From: Pseudolysinimonas_A sp947085045
GTDB lineage: Bacteria; Actinomycetota; Actinomycetes; Actinomycetales; Microbacteriaceae
Direction: 5' to 3'
Assembly: GCA_947085045.1 (NCBI GenBank)
Contig: CAMTUU010000006.1
Coordinates: 160,135 to 224,134 of the forward strand
DNA: 64,000 nt
In this document: in pieces, positions 37,767 through 45,602 of the stretch
Numbering within the stretch: the stretch's first letter is position 1
How the letters are laid out: each line of letters starts with the position of its first letter
Notes under the pieces: model-generated
Databases searched by the model: none
Seen by the model: the letters and a program-made list of their open reading frames with translations, nothing else
What the model was told of the DNA's origin: nothing
Translations under genes and position numbers: made by a program

Positions 37767-38965
37767 TGGCGACGGCCGTCATCCCGATCCCGGTGCTCAC
37801 CGTGGAGACCGTGCCGGGCTACCTCGCCACCCGACCCGACCTGGCCGCCCTCGTCGACCTCGGCACGCTCGAGGTCGTCGAACTCGGCGACGGCAACCTC
37901 AACCTCGTCTTCGTGGTGACCGACGCCGCCGGCCGCGGGCTGGTGCTCAAGCAGTCGCTCCCCTACGTGCGGATGGTCGGCGAGTCGTGGCCGCTCAGCC
38001 AGGACCGCATCCTCGCTGAGGCGCGCGGCTACGACGCCGCCGCACGACTGAGCCCCGACAGCATCCCGGCGTACCACGGCCTCGACCACGACCACCGCGT
38101 CATCGCGCTTGAGGACCTCTCGGCGTGGACGGTGTGGCGCCGGGCGCTCAACGACGGGCGGGTCTCCCCCGGTGCCGCGGCGACGGTGGGCCGGCACATC
38201 GCCCGCGTCGGCTTCGGCACCTCGGCGTTCGCTCTGTCGTCGGAGGAGGTCAAGCTGGCGACCGCGGGCGCGATCAACGTCGACCTCTGCAAGATCACCG
38301 AGGACCTCGTCTTCACCCAGCCGTACACCGACCACCCCGACAACGCCTGGGTCGAGGAACTCACCCCCGACGTGCTGGCGCTGCGCGACGGCGGGCTGAT
38401 CGACGAGGTCGCCGAGCTGAAGCACCGGTTCGTCACGCATGCCGAGGCCCTGCTGCACGGCGACCTGCACACCGGGTCGATCTTCGTGTCGCCGACCGGT
38501 GACGCGAAAGTGTTCGACCTCGAGTTCGGGTTCTACGGTCCGATCGCGTTCGACCTCGGTGCGCTGTTCGGCAACGTGCTGCTGGCCCAGACCCGCGCCG
38601 CGGTACTCGGTCGGCCGGCGGAGTTCCAGGACTGGCTCGCCGCGCTCGTCGCGGAGGCGTGGACGGCGTTCGAGTCCGAATTCCGGGCGCTGTGGCCGAC
38701 GCGGGCCGATCCGTCGTACACGGACGTCTTCCTCGACCGCTGGCTCACGCAGACCTGGCGGGACGCCGTCGGCTTCGGCGGCACGAAGGCCATCCGCCGC
38801 ATCGTCGGGCTGGCGAAGGCGTCCGACATCCAGACGCTCGACCCGGCGGAGCACGTGCGCGCCGCGCGCCTCGTGCTGACGACGGCACGCGCGTGGATCG
38901 AGCAGCGGTCGTCGCTCGAGACCCCCGACGACCTCGCCGCGCTCACGGCCCGGAGGCTCGCGTGA
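37766..38965 (+). CDS. mtnK: S-methyl-5-thioribose kinase
   Basis: 399 residues. Phosphorylates 5-methylthioribose at C1 with ATP. Sequence follows MtnK: DGNLNLVFVVTD at the N-terminal ATP lobe, LKQSLPYVRMVGESWPLSQD, the Brenner-type catalytic loop HGDLHTGSIF and metal loop KVFDLEFGFYGPIAFDLG. In B. subtilis MtnK the last is DPEF; Leu for Pro is a small change. Some MtnK homologues also accept 5-deoxyribose. One-base overlap with the permease stop. Confidence 0.9.
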   Translation: MATAVIPIPVLTVETVPGYLATRPDLAALVDLGTLEVVELGDGNLNLVFVVTDAAGRGLVLKQSLPYVRMVGESWPLSQDRILAEARGYDAAARLSPDSIPAYHGLDHDHRVIALEDLSAWTVWRRALNDGRVSPGAAATVGRHIARVGFGTSAFALSSEEVKLATAGAINVDLCKITEDLVFTQPYTDHPDNAWVEELTPDVLALRDGGLIDEVAELKHRFVTHAEALLHGDLHTGSIFVSPTGDAKVFDLEFGFYGPIAFDLGALFGNVLLAQTRAAVLGRPAEFQDWLAALVAEAWTAFESEFRALWPTRADPSYTDVFLDRWLTQTWRDAVGFGGTKAIRRIVGLAKASDIQTLDPAEHVRAARLVLTTARAWIEQRSSLETPDDLAALTARRLA

Positions 38966-39939
38966 CGGCTCTTCCGCCGTCGGTCGCGTGGATCGCCGGG
39001 CCGACCGGCGCGGGGGGCCACGTGCGGATCATCGACCAGCGCGTCATCCCGGGCCGCCTCGAGACGCGCGACCTGACCACCGCCGACGAGGTCATCGACG
39101 CGATCGCCACGCTCGCCGTGCGCGGCGCGAACGTGATCGGCAGCACCGGGGCGCTCGGCTTCGTGCTCGCGGTGCGCGCGGGTGAGGATCCGGCGGTCGC
39201 CGCCGAGCGGATCATCGCCGCCCGCCCGACCGCGGTCAACCTCCGCGTCGCGGTCGAGACGGTCCGCGCCTCCGCCGACCCCCTCGCGACCGCGCTCGCC
39301 CTCATCGCCGCCGACGCCGAGCAGTGCCGGCTGATCGGCGAGCACGGACGCGACGAACTGGCGGATGCGCGCGTGCTGCTCACGCACTGCAACACCGGGC
39401 GCCTCGCGACCACCGGCTGGGGCACCGCGCTCGGCGTCGTCTACGCGAAGCACGAGGCGGGGCATCCACTCACGGTGCTCGCCACCGAGACGCGTCCGCT
39501 GCGCCAGGGCGCCCGTCTCACCGCCTGGGAGCTCGAGCGGGCGGGCATCGACGTCGAACTGATCCCCGACTCCGCCGCGGCCGCCGCGCTCTCCCTGCGC
39601 GGCGTCGACGCGGTGCTCGTCGGGGCCGACCGCATCGCCGCCAACGGCGACACCGCGAACAAGATCGGCACCCGGGCGCTCGCGATCGCCGCCCACCACG
39701 AGGGCATCCCGTTCTACGTCGCGGCCACGCTCAACGCGATCGACGCCGGCACCCCCGAGGGAGCCGCCATCCCGATCGAGGAACGCGCGGCGTCCGAACT
39801 CGACGACGTCCCCGCGGGTGTGGGCGTCTGGAATCCCGCGTTCGACGTCACCCCCGCCGCGCTCATCGCCGGCATCATCACCGAGGCGGGCATCCTGCGC
39901 CCGCCCTTCGCCGCCGCCATCCGGAGCGTGCTCGCGTGA
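38962..39939 (+). CDS. mtnA: S-methyl-5-thioribose-1-phosphate isomerase
   Basis: 325 residues. Converts methylthioribose-1-phosphate to methylthioribulose-1-phosphate. Catalytic Cys143 in THCNTG and Asp223 in VGADRIAANGD are the conserved pair of MtnA; GANVIGSTGALG and NKIGTRALAI support the eIF2B-like isomerase fold. GTG start in a GTGA overlap with mtnK, and its own stop overlaps the RuBisCO-like gene the same way. Confidence 0.9.
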   Translation: MTALPPSVAWIAGPTGAGGHVRIIDQRVIPGRLETRDLTTADEVIDAIATLAVRGANVIGSTGALGFVLAVRAGEDPAVAAERIIAARPTAVNLRVAVETVRASADPLATALALIAADAEQCRLIGEHGRDELADARVLLTHCNTGRLATTGWGTALGVVYAKHEAGHPLTVLATETRPLRQGARLTAWELERAGIDVELIPDSAAAAALSLRGVDAVLVGADRIAANGDTANKIGTRALAIAAHHEGIPFYVAATLNAIDAGTPEGAAIPIEERAASELDDVPAGVGVWNPAFDVTPAALIAGIITEAGILRPPFAAAIRSVLA

Positions 39940-41036
39940 GCTCGATCAGTGTCGTCTACGAGATCGCGGGCGACGACCCCGCGTCGCGCGCCACCGCGGT
40001 CGCCGTCGAGCAGAGCCACGAACTCCCGACCGAGCTCGCGCCGCGGCACACGCACGACTCGCTCGGCGTCGTGCGGTCGCTCGAGCGCCGCGCGGGGCTG
40101 CCCGCCCGTGCGACGGTCGACTACCCGGTCGATCTCGCGGGCGGCGAGCTCCCCCAGCTGCTCGTGCTCCTGCTCGGCAACGTCTCGCTGCAGGACGGCG
40201 TGCGCCTCGTGGATGTCGCGCTGCCGGATGATCTCGTCGGCTCCCTCGGCAGCGGTCCCGCCCTGGGCGAGCCCGGGGTGCGGCGCCTCACCGGGGTGCG
40301 CGACCGCGCACTGCTGGCGACCGCGCTCAAACCCGTCGGATGCTCGACCGCCGAACTCGCGCAGCTCGCCTACGAGCTCGCCGTCGGGGGGCTCGACATC
40401 GTGAAAGAGGACCAGGGGCTCGCGAACCAGCGCTGGGCGCCGTACGACGAGCGCGTGCCGGTGATCGCCGACGCCGTCGCCCGGGCGAATGCGGAGACCG
40501 GCCGCCGCACCCTCTACCTGCCGTGCGTCAGCGGGCCCGGCGCCGCCTACCGTGCGCGGATCGAACGCGCGGTCGCGGCCGGGGCGGACGGCGTCATGGT
40601 GCTGCCGGGCATCTCGGGTTTCGACCGCATCGCCGAGGCGCGCGACCTGCTCGGACCCGAGCGGATGATCCTGCAGCATCCGTCGTTCCTCGGCGGCTTC
40701 ACCGCCTCGCCCGACCACGGCATCTCGCCCGAGGTGCTGTTCGGCACGCTGTCGCGTCTCGCGGGCGCGGACGCCGTCATCTTCCCCAGCTGGGGCGGAC
40801 GCTTCTCGCTGTCGCGGGAGCAGTGCGTCGGGATCGCCGAGCGCGGGCGGGCGCCTCTCGGCGGCGCGGCCCCCGCGCTTCCGGCGCCGGGCGGCGGCAT
40901 GTCGATCGACCGCGTACCCGAACTCGTCGACGCGTACGGCCGTGACGTGGTGCTGCTCATCGGCACCGACTTGTTCCGCGGCGGCACGCCCCGGGCGAAC
41001 GCCGAACGCTTCCTCGCGGCAGCGCAGACCGCCTGA
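39936..41036 (+). CDS. RuBisCO-like protein (form IV), probable methylthioribulose-phosphate isomerase or related enolase-type enzyme
   Basis: 366 residues, RuBisCO large-chain fold. The active-site Lys132 (ALKPVGCST, equal to RuBisCO Lys175) and the metal-site Lys157 and Asp159 (GGLDIVKEDQG, equal to Lys201 and Asp203) are kept; the Glu204 ligand is Gln160, and loop-6 Lys is not seen, so it is not a CO2-fixing enzyme. HPSFLGGF corresponds to the His of the HxHR region. In Rhodospirillum rubrum an RLP isomerises methylthioribulose-1-phosphate to 1-methylthioxylulose-5-phosphate. Other GLA(D/N)Q-type RLPs decarboxylate isoapionate derivatives, so the exact reaction is inferred from the mtnK-mtnA context. 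Confidence 0.85.
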   Translation: MSSISVVYEIAGDDPASRATAVAVEQSHELPTELAPRHTHDSLGVVRSLERRAGLPARATVDYPVDLAGGELPQLLVLLLGNVSLQDGVRLVDVALPDDLVGSLGSGPALGEPGVRRLTGVRDRALLATALKPVGCSTAELAQLAYELAVGGLDIVKEDQGLANQRWAPYDERVPVIADAVARANAETGRRTLYLPCVSGPGAAYRARIERAVAAGADGVMVLPGISGFDRIAEARDLLGPERMILQHPSFLGGFTASPDHGISPEVLFGTLSRLAGADAVIFPSWGGRFSLSREQCVGIAERGRAPLGGAAPALPAPGGGMSIDRVPELVDAYGRDVVLLIGTDLFRGGTPRANAERFLAAAQTA

Positions 41037-41038
41037 GG

Positions 41039-41491
41039 TCAGAACCGGATGAAAGCCGCGATCGCGGGGTCGTCGCGCAGGGCGGCGAGCTGGGCGGCAT
41101 CCGGCCTCACCGGGCGGTCGCGGTCGACGGTGACGCTGCAGAGGAAGCCGAGCGGCTCGTCGTCGGCGGCGCGGAACTGGTGCCACCCCCAGGACGGCAC
41201 GAACACGACGTCGTGCTGGGCGAGCGGCACGACGCGGTCGACGACGAGAGCCGAGCCCGAGCCGCGGATCGGGACGACGACGTGGGTGTGCGCGTGGTGC
41301 TCGAGGGTCGTCCAGCCGCCCGCGGCGACCTCGAAGTAGCGCAGCGACAGTCCCTGACCATGGTCGGCATCCGCGAGGGTCTGCCGCGAGACCGCGCGGA
41401 AGGTGCCGTCCTCCTCCTTGTAGTCGAGGAGGTCCACGCCGTCCCACCGGAACGGCTCGGATTGCGCGACGTGGAACTCGGGAGCGGACAC
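41039..41491 (-). CDS. Small cupin, possible methylthioxylulose-phosphate lyase
   Basis: 150 residues, single cupin barrel. Metal site HHAHTHVVVPIRGSG and the second motif VPSWGWHQFRAADDEP are intact. Converges with the RuBisCO-like gene with only 2 nt between stops. In R. rubrum the product of the RLP is cleaved by a cupin to deoxyxylulose-5-phosphate and methanethiol, so the neighbour is suggestive. Its own promoter must lie near 41500-41570. Sequence alone does not separate it from other single-domain cupins. Confidence 0.75.
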   Translation of the reverse strand: MSAPEFHVAQSEPFRWDGVDLLDYKEEDGTFRAVSRQTLADADHGQGLSLRYFEVAAGGWTTLEHHAHTHVVVPIRGSGSALVVDRVVPLAQHDVVFVPSWGWHQFRAADDEPLGFLCSVTVDRDRPVRPDAAQLAALRDDPAIAAFIRF

Positions 41492-41574
41492 CGTTCCAGG
41501 GTACGACGCCGCACGCGACGGAGCCCGGGCCGGCCGTCATGCGACGACACGACCCGGGCTCCCGGGCGCGACGG

Positions 41575-41907
41575 CTACTTCGCGGGCGGCACCGGTCCCG
41601 AGGAGCGCAGCACCTCGAGCCGGGCGCGGTACTCCTTCTCGTCGATGTCGCCGTTCGCGTACCGCTGGGCGAGCACCGACTCGGCGGAGCCGGCGGAGCC
41701 GGCGGCCTGAGCGTGCTGCCAGCCCTGCCAGCCGTACGGCGAGTGCGGACCGAAGCCGCTCCGCATCCAGGCGCGCCGACGGCGGCCGAAGATCGCGACC
41801 AGCGCGACGATCACCAGGATCCAGAACAGCGGGATGAGGAAGAACCAGAAGCCGCCGCCGTGCCACGGCTGGAGGGCGGCTGCGGTCAGTGCGACTGCGG
41901 TGAACAT
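41575..41907 (-). CDS. SHOCT-domain membrane protein
   Basis: 110 residues. N-terminal hydrophobic segment (about 20-42, FWFFLIPLFWILVIVALVAI), a basic patch RRRRAW, a Gly/Trp/His-rich linker and the C-terminal SHOCT helix pair AQRYANGDIDEKEYRARLEVL. SHOCT domains are short oligomerisation or sensory helices. Lies downstream of a two-component system whose kinase also has a Trp/His/Gly-rich N-terminus. Confidence 0.8.
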   Translation of the reverse strand: MFTAVALTAAALQPWHGGGFWFFLIPLFWILVIVALVAIFGRRRRAWMRSGFGPHSPYGWQGWQHAQAAGSAGSAESVLAQRYANGDIDEKEYRARLEVLRSSGPVPPAK

Positions 41908-41923
41908 GGAGTGCTCCGTTTCG

Positions 41924-41944
41924 CGGATCCCCGGGTGGGATCCG
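41924..41944. promoter_or_regulatory. CGGATCCC-CGGGT-GGGATCCG dyad upstream of SHOCT gene
   Basis: Perfect 8-bp inverted repeat with a 5-nt spacer, 17 nt before the SHOCT start and 90 nt after the response-regulator stop. It may be an operator for the adjacent LuxR-type regulator or a terminator stem (no T run follows). Confidence 0.4.
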
Positions 41945-42034
41945 ATGACCCGACTCTCCTCGGAACGGCCGCGCCGGGAATCCGCCGCCGGGAGCGATCC
42001 GACTACTCCCCCGGGAGCATCCGCACGGACCCGG

Positions 42035-42700
42035 CTACTCCGCCGAGCCCGCCGTGACGAGACCGGTCTCGTAGGCGAGCACGACGAGTTGCACGCGGTC
42101 GCGGGCGAGCAGTTTCGACATGATGCGCGAGACGTGCGTCTTCGCCGTCAGCGGGCTCAGGAACAGTCGGCCGCCGATCTCCTCGTTCGTGAGGCCCTGG
42201 CCGACAAGCGAGAGCACCTCGCGTTCCCGGTCGGTGAGCGGGTCGAGCGGCCGGGTGTCGGGCGTGCTCTTCAGCGACCCGGCGACGCGCTCGAGCAGCC
42301 GCTTCGTGACGCTCGGGCTGAGGAGGGCGTCCCCGCCCGCGACGACCCGCACGGCGCGGATCAGCTCGACCGGTTCGGTGTCTTTCACGAGGAACCCGCT
42401 CGCGCCCGCCCGGATCGCCTGCGCGACGTACTCGTCGAGTTCGAACGTCGTGACGACGACGACGTGCGTGCCCGCCAGGCCAGGGTCGGCGACGATCTGC
42501 TCGGTCGCCCAGAGTCCGTCGCCGTCCGGCATCCGGATGTCCATCAGCACGACGTCGGGCTTCGTGCGCTTCACCAGCGCCACCGCCTCGCGGCCCGTCG
42601 CGGCCTCCCCGACGACTTCGAGGTCGGGTTCGGCCTCGAGGAGGCTGCTGAAGCCCGCCCGGATGAGGTGCTGATCGTCGGCGAGGGCGACGCGAATCAT
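42035..42700 (-). CDS. NarL/LuxR-type response regulator
   Basis: 221 residues. Receiver with Asp54 in VVLMDIRMP and Lys in FLVKDTEP, then a LuxR helix-turn-helix near 155-210 (LTDREREVLSLVGQGLTNEEI...TAKTHVSRIM). Activated by phosphorylation, binds DNA as a dimer. Start overlaps the kinase stop in ATGA. The SHOCT gene downstream is a likely target. Confidence 0.9.
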   Translation of the reverse strand: MIRVALADDQHLIRAGFSSLLEAEPDLEVVGEAATGREAVALVKRTKPDVVLMDIRMPDGDGLWATEQIVADPGLAGTHVVVVTTFELDEYVAQAIRAGASGFLVKDTEPVELIRAVRVVAGGDALLSPSVTKRLLERVAGSLKSTPDTRPLDPLTDREREVLSLVGQGLTNEEIGGRLFLSPLTAKTHVSRIMSKLLARDRVQLVVLAYETGLVTAGSAE

Positions 42701-43950
42701 GAGGGACCGCTTTCCATCGGAATCGTGGCGCTGACGCGGAACCCGCCGCCGTCGGCGGGGCCGGCCGACAGGTGTCCGCCCAGCAGCTCGGCGCGTTCGC
42801 GCATCCCGAGCAGCCCGCGGCCCCCGGTCTCGCTCGCGAGCGTCGTCGGTCCCGACCCGTCGTCGGTGATCTCGAGCCGGTACGCGTGGTCGTCGATCCA
42901 CAGCCGGACCGTCGCGTGCTTGGCGTCGGCGTGCCGCGTGACGTTGGTGAGCGACTCCTGGGCGATGCGGAACAACGCGAGCTGCACGGGCTTCGACGCC
43001 GTGCCGATCCGGTCGTCGAGAGTGACCTCGACTCCGCGGATCGCGTTGACAAGGGACGGCAACCGGTCGAGTCCCGGCTCCGGCACGAGCGGAGCCTCGC
43101 CGCCCTCGCTCCGGAGGGCGCCCAGCACGGCCCGCACCTCATCCAGAGCGGTCTTGCTCGTCTCCTTGATGCTCGCGAGGGCCTCCGCCGCCTTGTCGGG
43201 CTGACGCTCCATCAGGTGCAGTCCGACGCCGGCCTGCACGTTGATCTGGCTCAGCGAGTGGGCGAGCACGTCGTGCAGTTCACGGGCGATGCGCACCCGC
43301 TCGGCCTGCACCTCGCTCTGTTCGCGCTGGCTGAGCAGGCGGCGGTACTCGGCCAGTCGATCGCGCCGGTTGCGGATGCCCTCGCCGACGCCGAAGACGA
43401 TGAGGATGCCGAGCGTCGTGCCGGCGATGCGCCCGGGCGTCCAGTCCTCGCGCCCCAGGGTGATCGCGGCCGCCACGGACGCCAGCCAGCACACCGCGAC
43501 CGCGACCCACGCCCACACCCGGGCGCCCCGCACGATCGCCCCGATGATCGCGAACGCGAGCGCGATGTACGGCGGGCCGCCGTGCGGGTTGACGAACAGG
43601 TCGAGCGCGGCGACGACCGACACGAACGCGACGACAGGGCCAGGGAACCGTCGGGCGCCGATCAGCGCGAGCGGCCCGACGAAGGCGAGGCCGAGGATGC
43701 CGAGCGCCTCCCGCGGCGCGTAGTCGCCGAAGCGGATCTGCCAGCCGGCGGAGAGGGTCTGGATGAGGAACGACAGCACGACCGGAACCCACAGGGTCAC
43801 CGAGGTCGGCGGAGTCCAGTTCGAGGGGGGCGGTCCGTGCCACCGGCCACCGTTCCAGCCGGCGCCCTTCCAGCCCGCGCCGTGCCGCCATCCGTGCGGC
43901 CAGGACGCCGGATCCACGCCGAGCGCGGAGCGGAGTTCGGCGCGGCGCAT
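42697..43950 (-). CDS. NarL-type sensor histidine kinase with Trp/His/Gly-rich N-terminus
   Basis: 417 residues. Residues 17-45 are an unusual run (WPHGWRHGAGWKG, then WNGGRWHGPPPSNW), followed by about six membrane helices (50-190), a coiled coil, HisKA_3 with phospho-acceptor His226 in IARELHDVLAHSLSQ, and HATPase_c (ESLTNVTRHADAKH, ITDDGSGP, GRGLLGMRERAELLGG). The cytosolic H/W-rich head could bind a metal; this is inference. Coupled to the response regulator by a 4-nt overlap. Confidence 0.9.
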   Translation of the reverse strand: MRRAELRSALGVDPASWPHGWRHGAGWKGAGWNGGRWHGPPPSNWTPPTSVTLWVPVVLSFLIQTLSAGWQIRFGDYAPREALGILGLAFVGPLALIGARRFPGPVVAFVSVVAALDLFVNPHGGPPYIALAFAIIGAIVRGARVWAWVAVAVCWLASVAAAITLGREDWTPGRIAGTTLGILIVFGVGEGIRNRRDRLAEYRRLLSQREQSEVQAERVRIARELHDVLAHSLSQINVQAGVGLHLMERQPDKAAEALASIKETSKTALDEVRAVLGALRSEGGEAPLVPEPGLDRLPSLVNAIRGVEVTLDDRIGTASKPVQLALFRIAQESLTNVTRHADAKHATVRLWIDDHAYRLEITDDGSGPTTLASETGGRGLLGMRERAELLGGHLSAGPADGGGFRVSATIPMESGPS

Positions 43951-43972
43951 GGCTTCAGGCTACGCGCGAGGC

Positions 43973-43992
43973 GTTACATCCCGGGGAGTAAC
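43973..43992. promoter_or_regulatory. GTTAC-N10-GTAAC dyad between kinase and lipoprotein genes
   Basis: Perfect 5-bp half-sites spaced by 10 nt, 23 nt before the kinase start and 38 nt before the divergent lipoprotein start. The spacing of about 1.5 helical turns suits a dimeric regulator, possibly the adjacent response regulator. Confidence 0.4.
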
Positions 43993-44029
43993 TGTGGAGC
44001 CGGCGATGAGCCTGCCGTAAGCTCCACGC

Positions 44030-44566
44030 ATGGTGCGATCAGGGCTCGTTCTCCTCGTTCTCGTGGTGTCGCTGGCCGGGTGCGCGCCGTCGCCCATCGA
44101 GGTCGCTGACCCGTCGCCGACCCCCAACGTCGCCGCGACCTGCCCGGCGGGTCTGGCCGAGGCGCTCGAAACGCACCTCGCCGCACAGCCGGTCGCGGGC
44201 GTCCTACCCCTCGAGGCCCGCGTGCGCGAGTTCCCGGAGCCGGCCTTTGCGTCTGCGCTCGTCACCTCGATCGTCGGATGCGTCTTCACGACCGAGCTGG
44301 TGCTGCCGGGCGGGGAGTCGATGCTCCAGATCTTCGGTATCGTCGACGGCCTCGACGAAGACGGCGTGATCGAGGTCGCCCGCACGGCCGGATGGGAGCA
44401 GCCCTTCCCGGACACGGAACCCGGGGTCTGGCAGGACCCGGCCGATCCGCAGCAGAATCTGTCGATCTATCCGCGCGGTGCGGCGGCGACCCCCGCCCTC
44501 GGATTCGCCGGCTGGGCCGACTACCTCGATCCGGACGAGGTGCTGCTGCTCAGCAGCATCCGGTGA
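44030..44566 (+). CDS. Lipoprotein of unknown function
   Basis: 178 residues. Lipobox SLAGC (Cys18), then a Pro-rich spacer and a compact domain with two further cysteines (CPAGLAEAL and VGCVFTTEL) that could form a disulfide. No family recognised. Divergent from the histidine kinase, which suggests it may belong to the same response. Confidence 0.75.
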   Translation: MVRSGLVLLVLVVSLAGCAPSPIEVADPSPTPNVAATCPAGLAEALETHLAAQPVAGVLPLEARVREFPEPAFASALVTSIVGCVFTTELVLPGGESMLQIFGIVDGLDEDGVIEVARTAGWEQPFPDTEPGVWQDPADPQQNLSIYPRGAAATPALGFAGWADYLDPDEVLLLSSIR

Positions 44567-44636
44567 GCCTCAGAGCGCCGTGTCGCACTCGCACGAGGAC
44601 GGGATCCTTTCGTAGTAAGCTCGGTGGGCCACATGA

Positions 44637-44709
<73 letters not shown>

Positions 44710-44727
44710 CGCCCTGTTCATCAGGAG

Positions 44728-44765
44728 ACAAGCCCCGCATCGACTCCGGTCGGTGCGGGGCTTGT
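44728..44765 (+). terminator. Intrinsic terminator after tRNA-Asn
   Basis: Perfect 12-bp stem ACAAGCCCCGCA (44728-44739) and TGCGGGGCTTGT (44754-44765), 14-nt loop, followed by TCGTT. The opposite strand also presents a stem, so it can end the convergent ABC ATPase gene, whose stop is at 44775. Confidence 0.85.
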
Positions 44766-44774
44766 TCGTTCCGG

Positions 44775-45554
44775 CTAGCGTGCGGTCGCGGCGAGGGCTT
44801 CGACATACGGGTGCAGCGGATTGCCGAGCACCTCGTCGACGTGCCCGTACCCCACGAACATCCCCTCGTGCATGACGGCGATCTGCTCGGTCATCGTGCG
44901 CAGCTCGCGCAGGTCGTGACCGATCACGAGGGCCGAGAAGGCCCGCTCCCGCTGCAGGTCGGCGATGACGGTCAGGATGCGGCCGCGCACGAGCACGTCG
45001 ACGCCCATCGTCGGGTCGTCGGCGACGAGGAGGTTCGGCTCGAGGATGAGCGCCCGGGCGAGGGCGATGCGCTGCTTCTGCCCGCGCGACAACTCGTGGG
45101 GCATCTTTGCCATCACACCGAGCGGGAGGCGCACGGCATCCACCAACTGCGCGACGAGCGCACCCGCCTTCTTGCGGTCGTACTTCTCGTCGCGCTGGTA
45201 GATCGGGGCGGCGACGTTCTCGCCGATCGTCAGGTGCGGCTCGAGCGTGTTGCCACCGTCCTGCGGAAGGTAACCGACCTTGAGCATGAGCTTGTCGCGC
45301 CGGCGCGGGGTGAGGTCGCGGATCTCCCGGCCGAGCACGCGCAACTGCCCGCCGACGATATGCGGCGGTTCGCCCTCGCCGGGCACCGCCTGCGCGGCGA
45401 CCGCGCGGGCGAGGGTGCTCTTGCCCGACCCGGCTTCGCCGACGACGCCGAGGATGCCGTCGAGCGGGATCTCGAACGAGACGCCGCTCACCGCGATGTC
45501 GTCGCCGCCGTAGCCGAGGGTCAGATCGTCCGCCCGGACCGCAACCTCACTCAC
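44775..45554 (-). CDS. Oligopeptide/dipeptide-type ABC ATPase
   Basis: 259 residues. Walker A GEAGSGKST (39-47), signature LSRGQKQRIALARAL (from 155), Walker B LLVADDP, H-loop GHDL. In Walker B the catalytic Glu (usually ADEP) is Asp180, which normally slows hydrolysis. OppD/DppF-like. It follows the family-5 binding protein by 48 nt; no permease genes are nearby, so it must pair with membrane subunits encoded elsewhere or be vestigial. Confidence 0.8.
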   Translation of the reverse strand: MSEVAVRADDLTLGYGGDDIAVSGVSFEIPLDGILGVVGEAGSGKSTLARAVAAQAVPGEGEPPHIVGGQLRVLGREIRDLTPRRRDKLMLKVGYLPQDGGNTLEPHLTIGENVAAPIYQRDEKYDRKKAGALVAQLVDAVRLPLGVMAKMPHELSRGQKQRIALARALILEPNLLVADDPTMGVDVLVRGRILTVIADLQRERAFSALVIGHDLRELRTMTEQIAVMHEGMFVGYGHVDEVLGNPLHPYVEALAATAR

Positions 45555-45602
45555 ACGCCCACGCTACCGGGCACCGCGGAATACCCGGCCACCGGTCACC
45601 GG

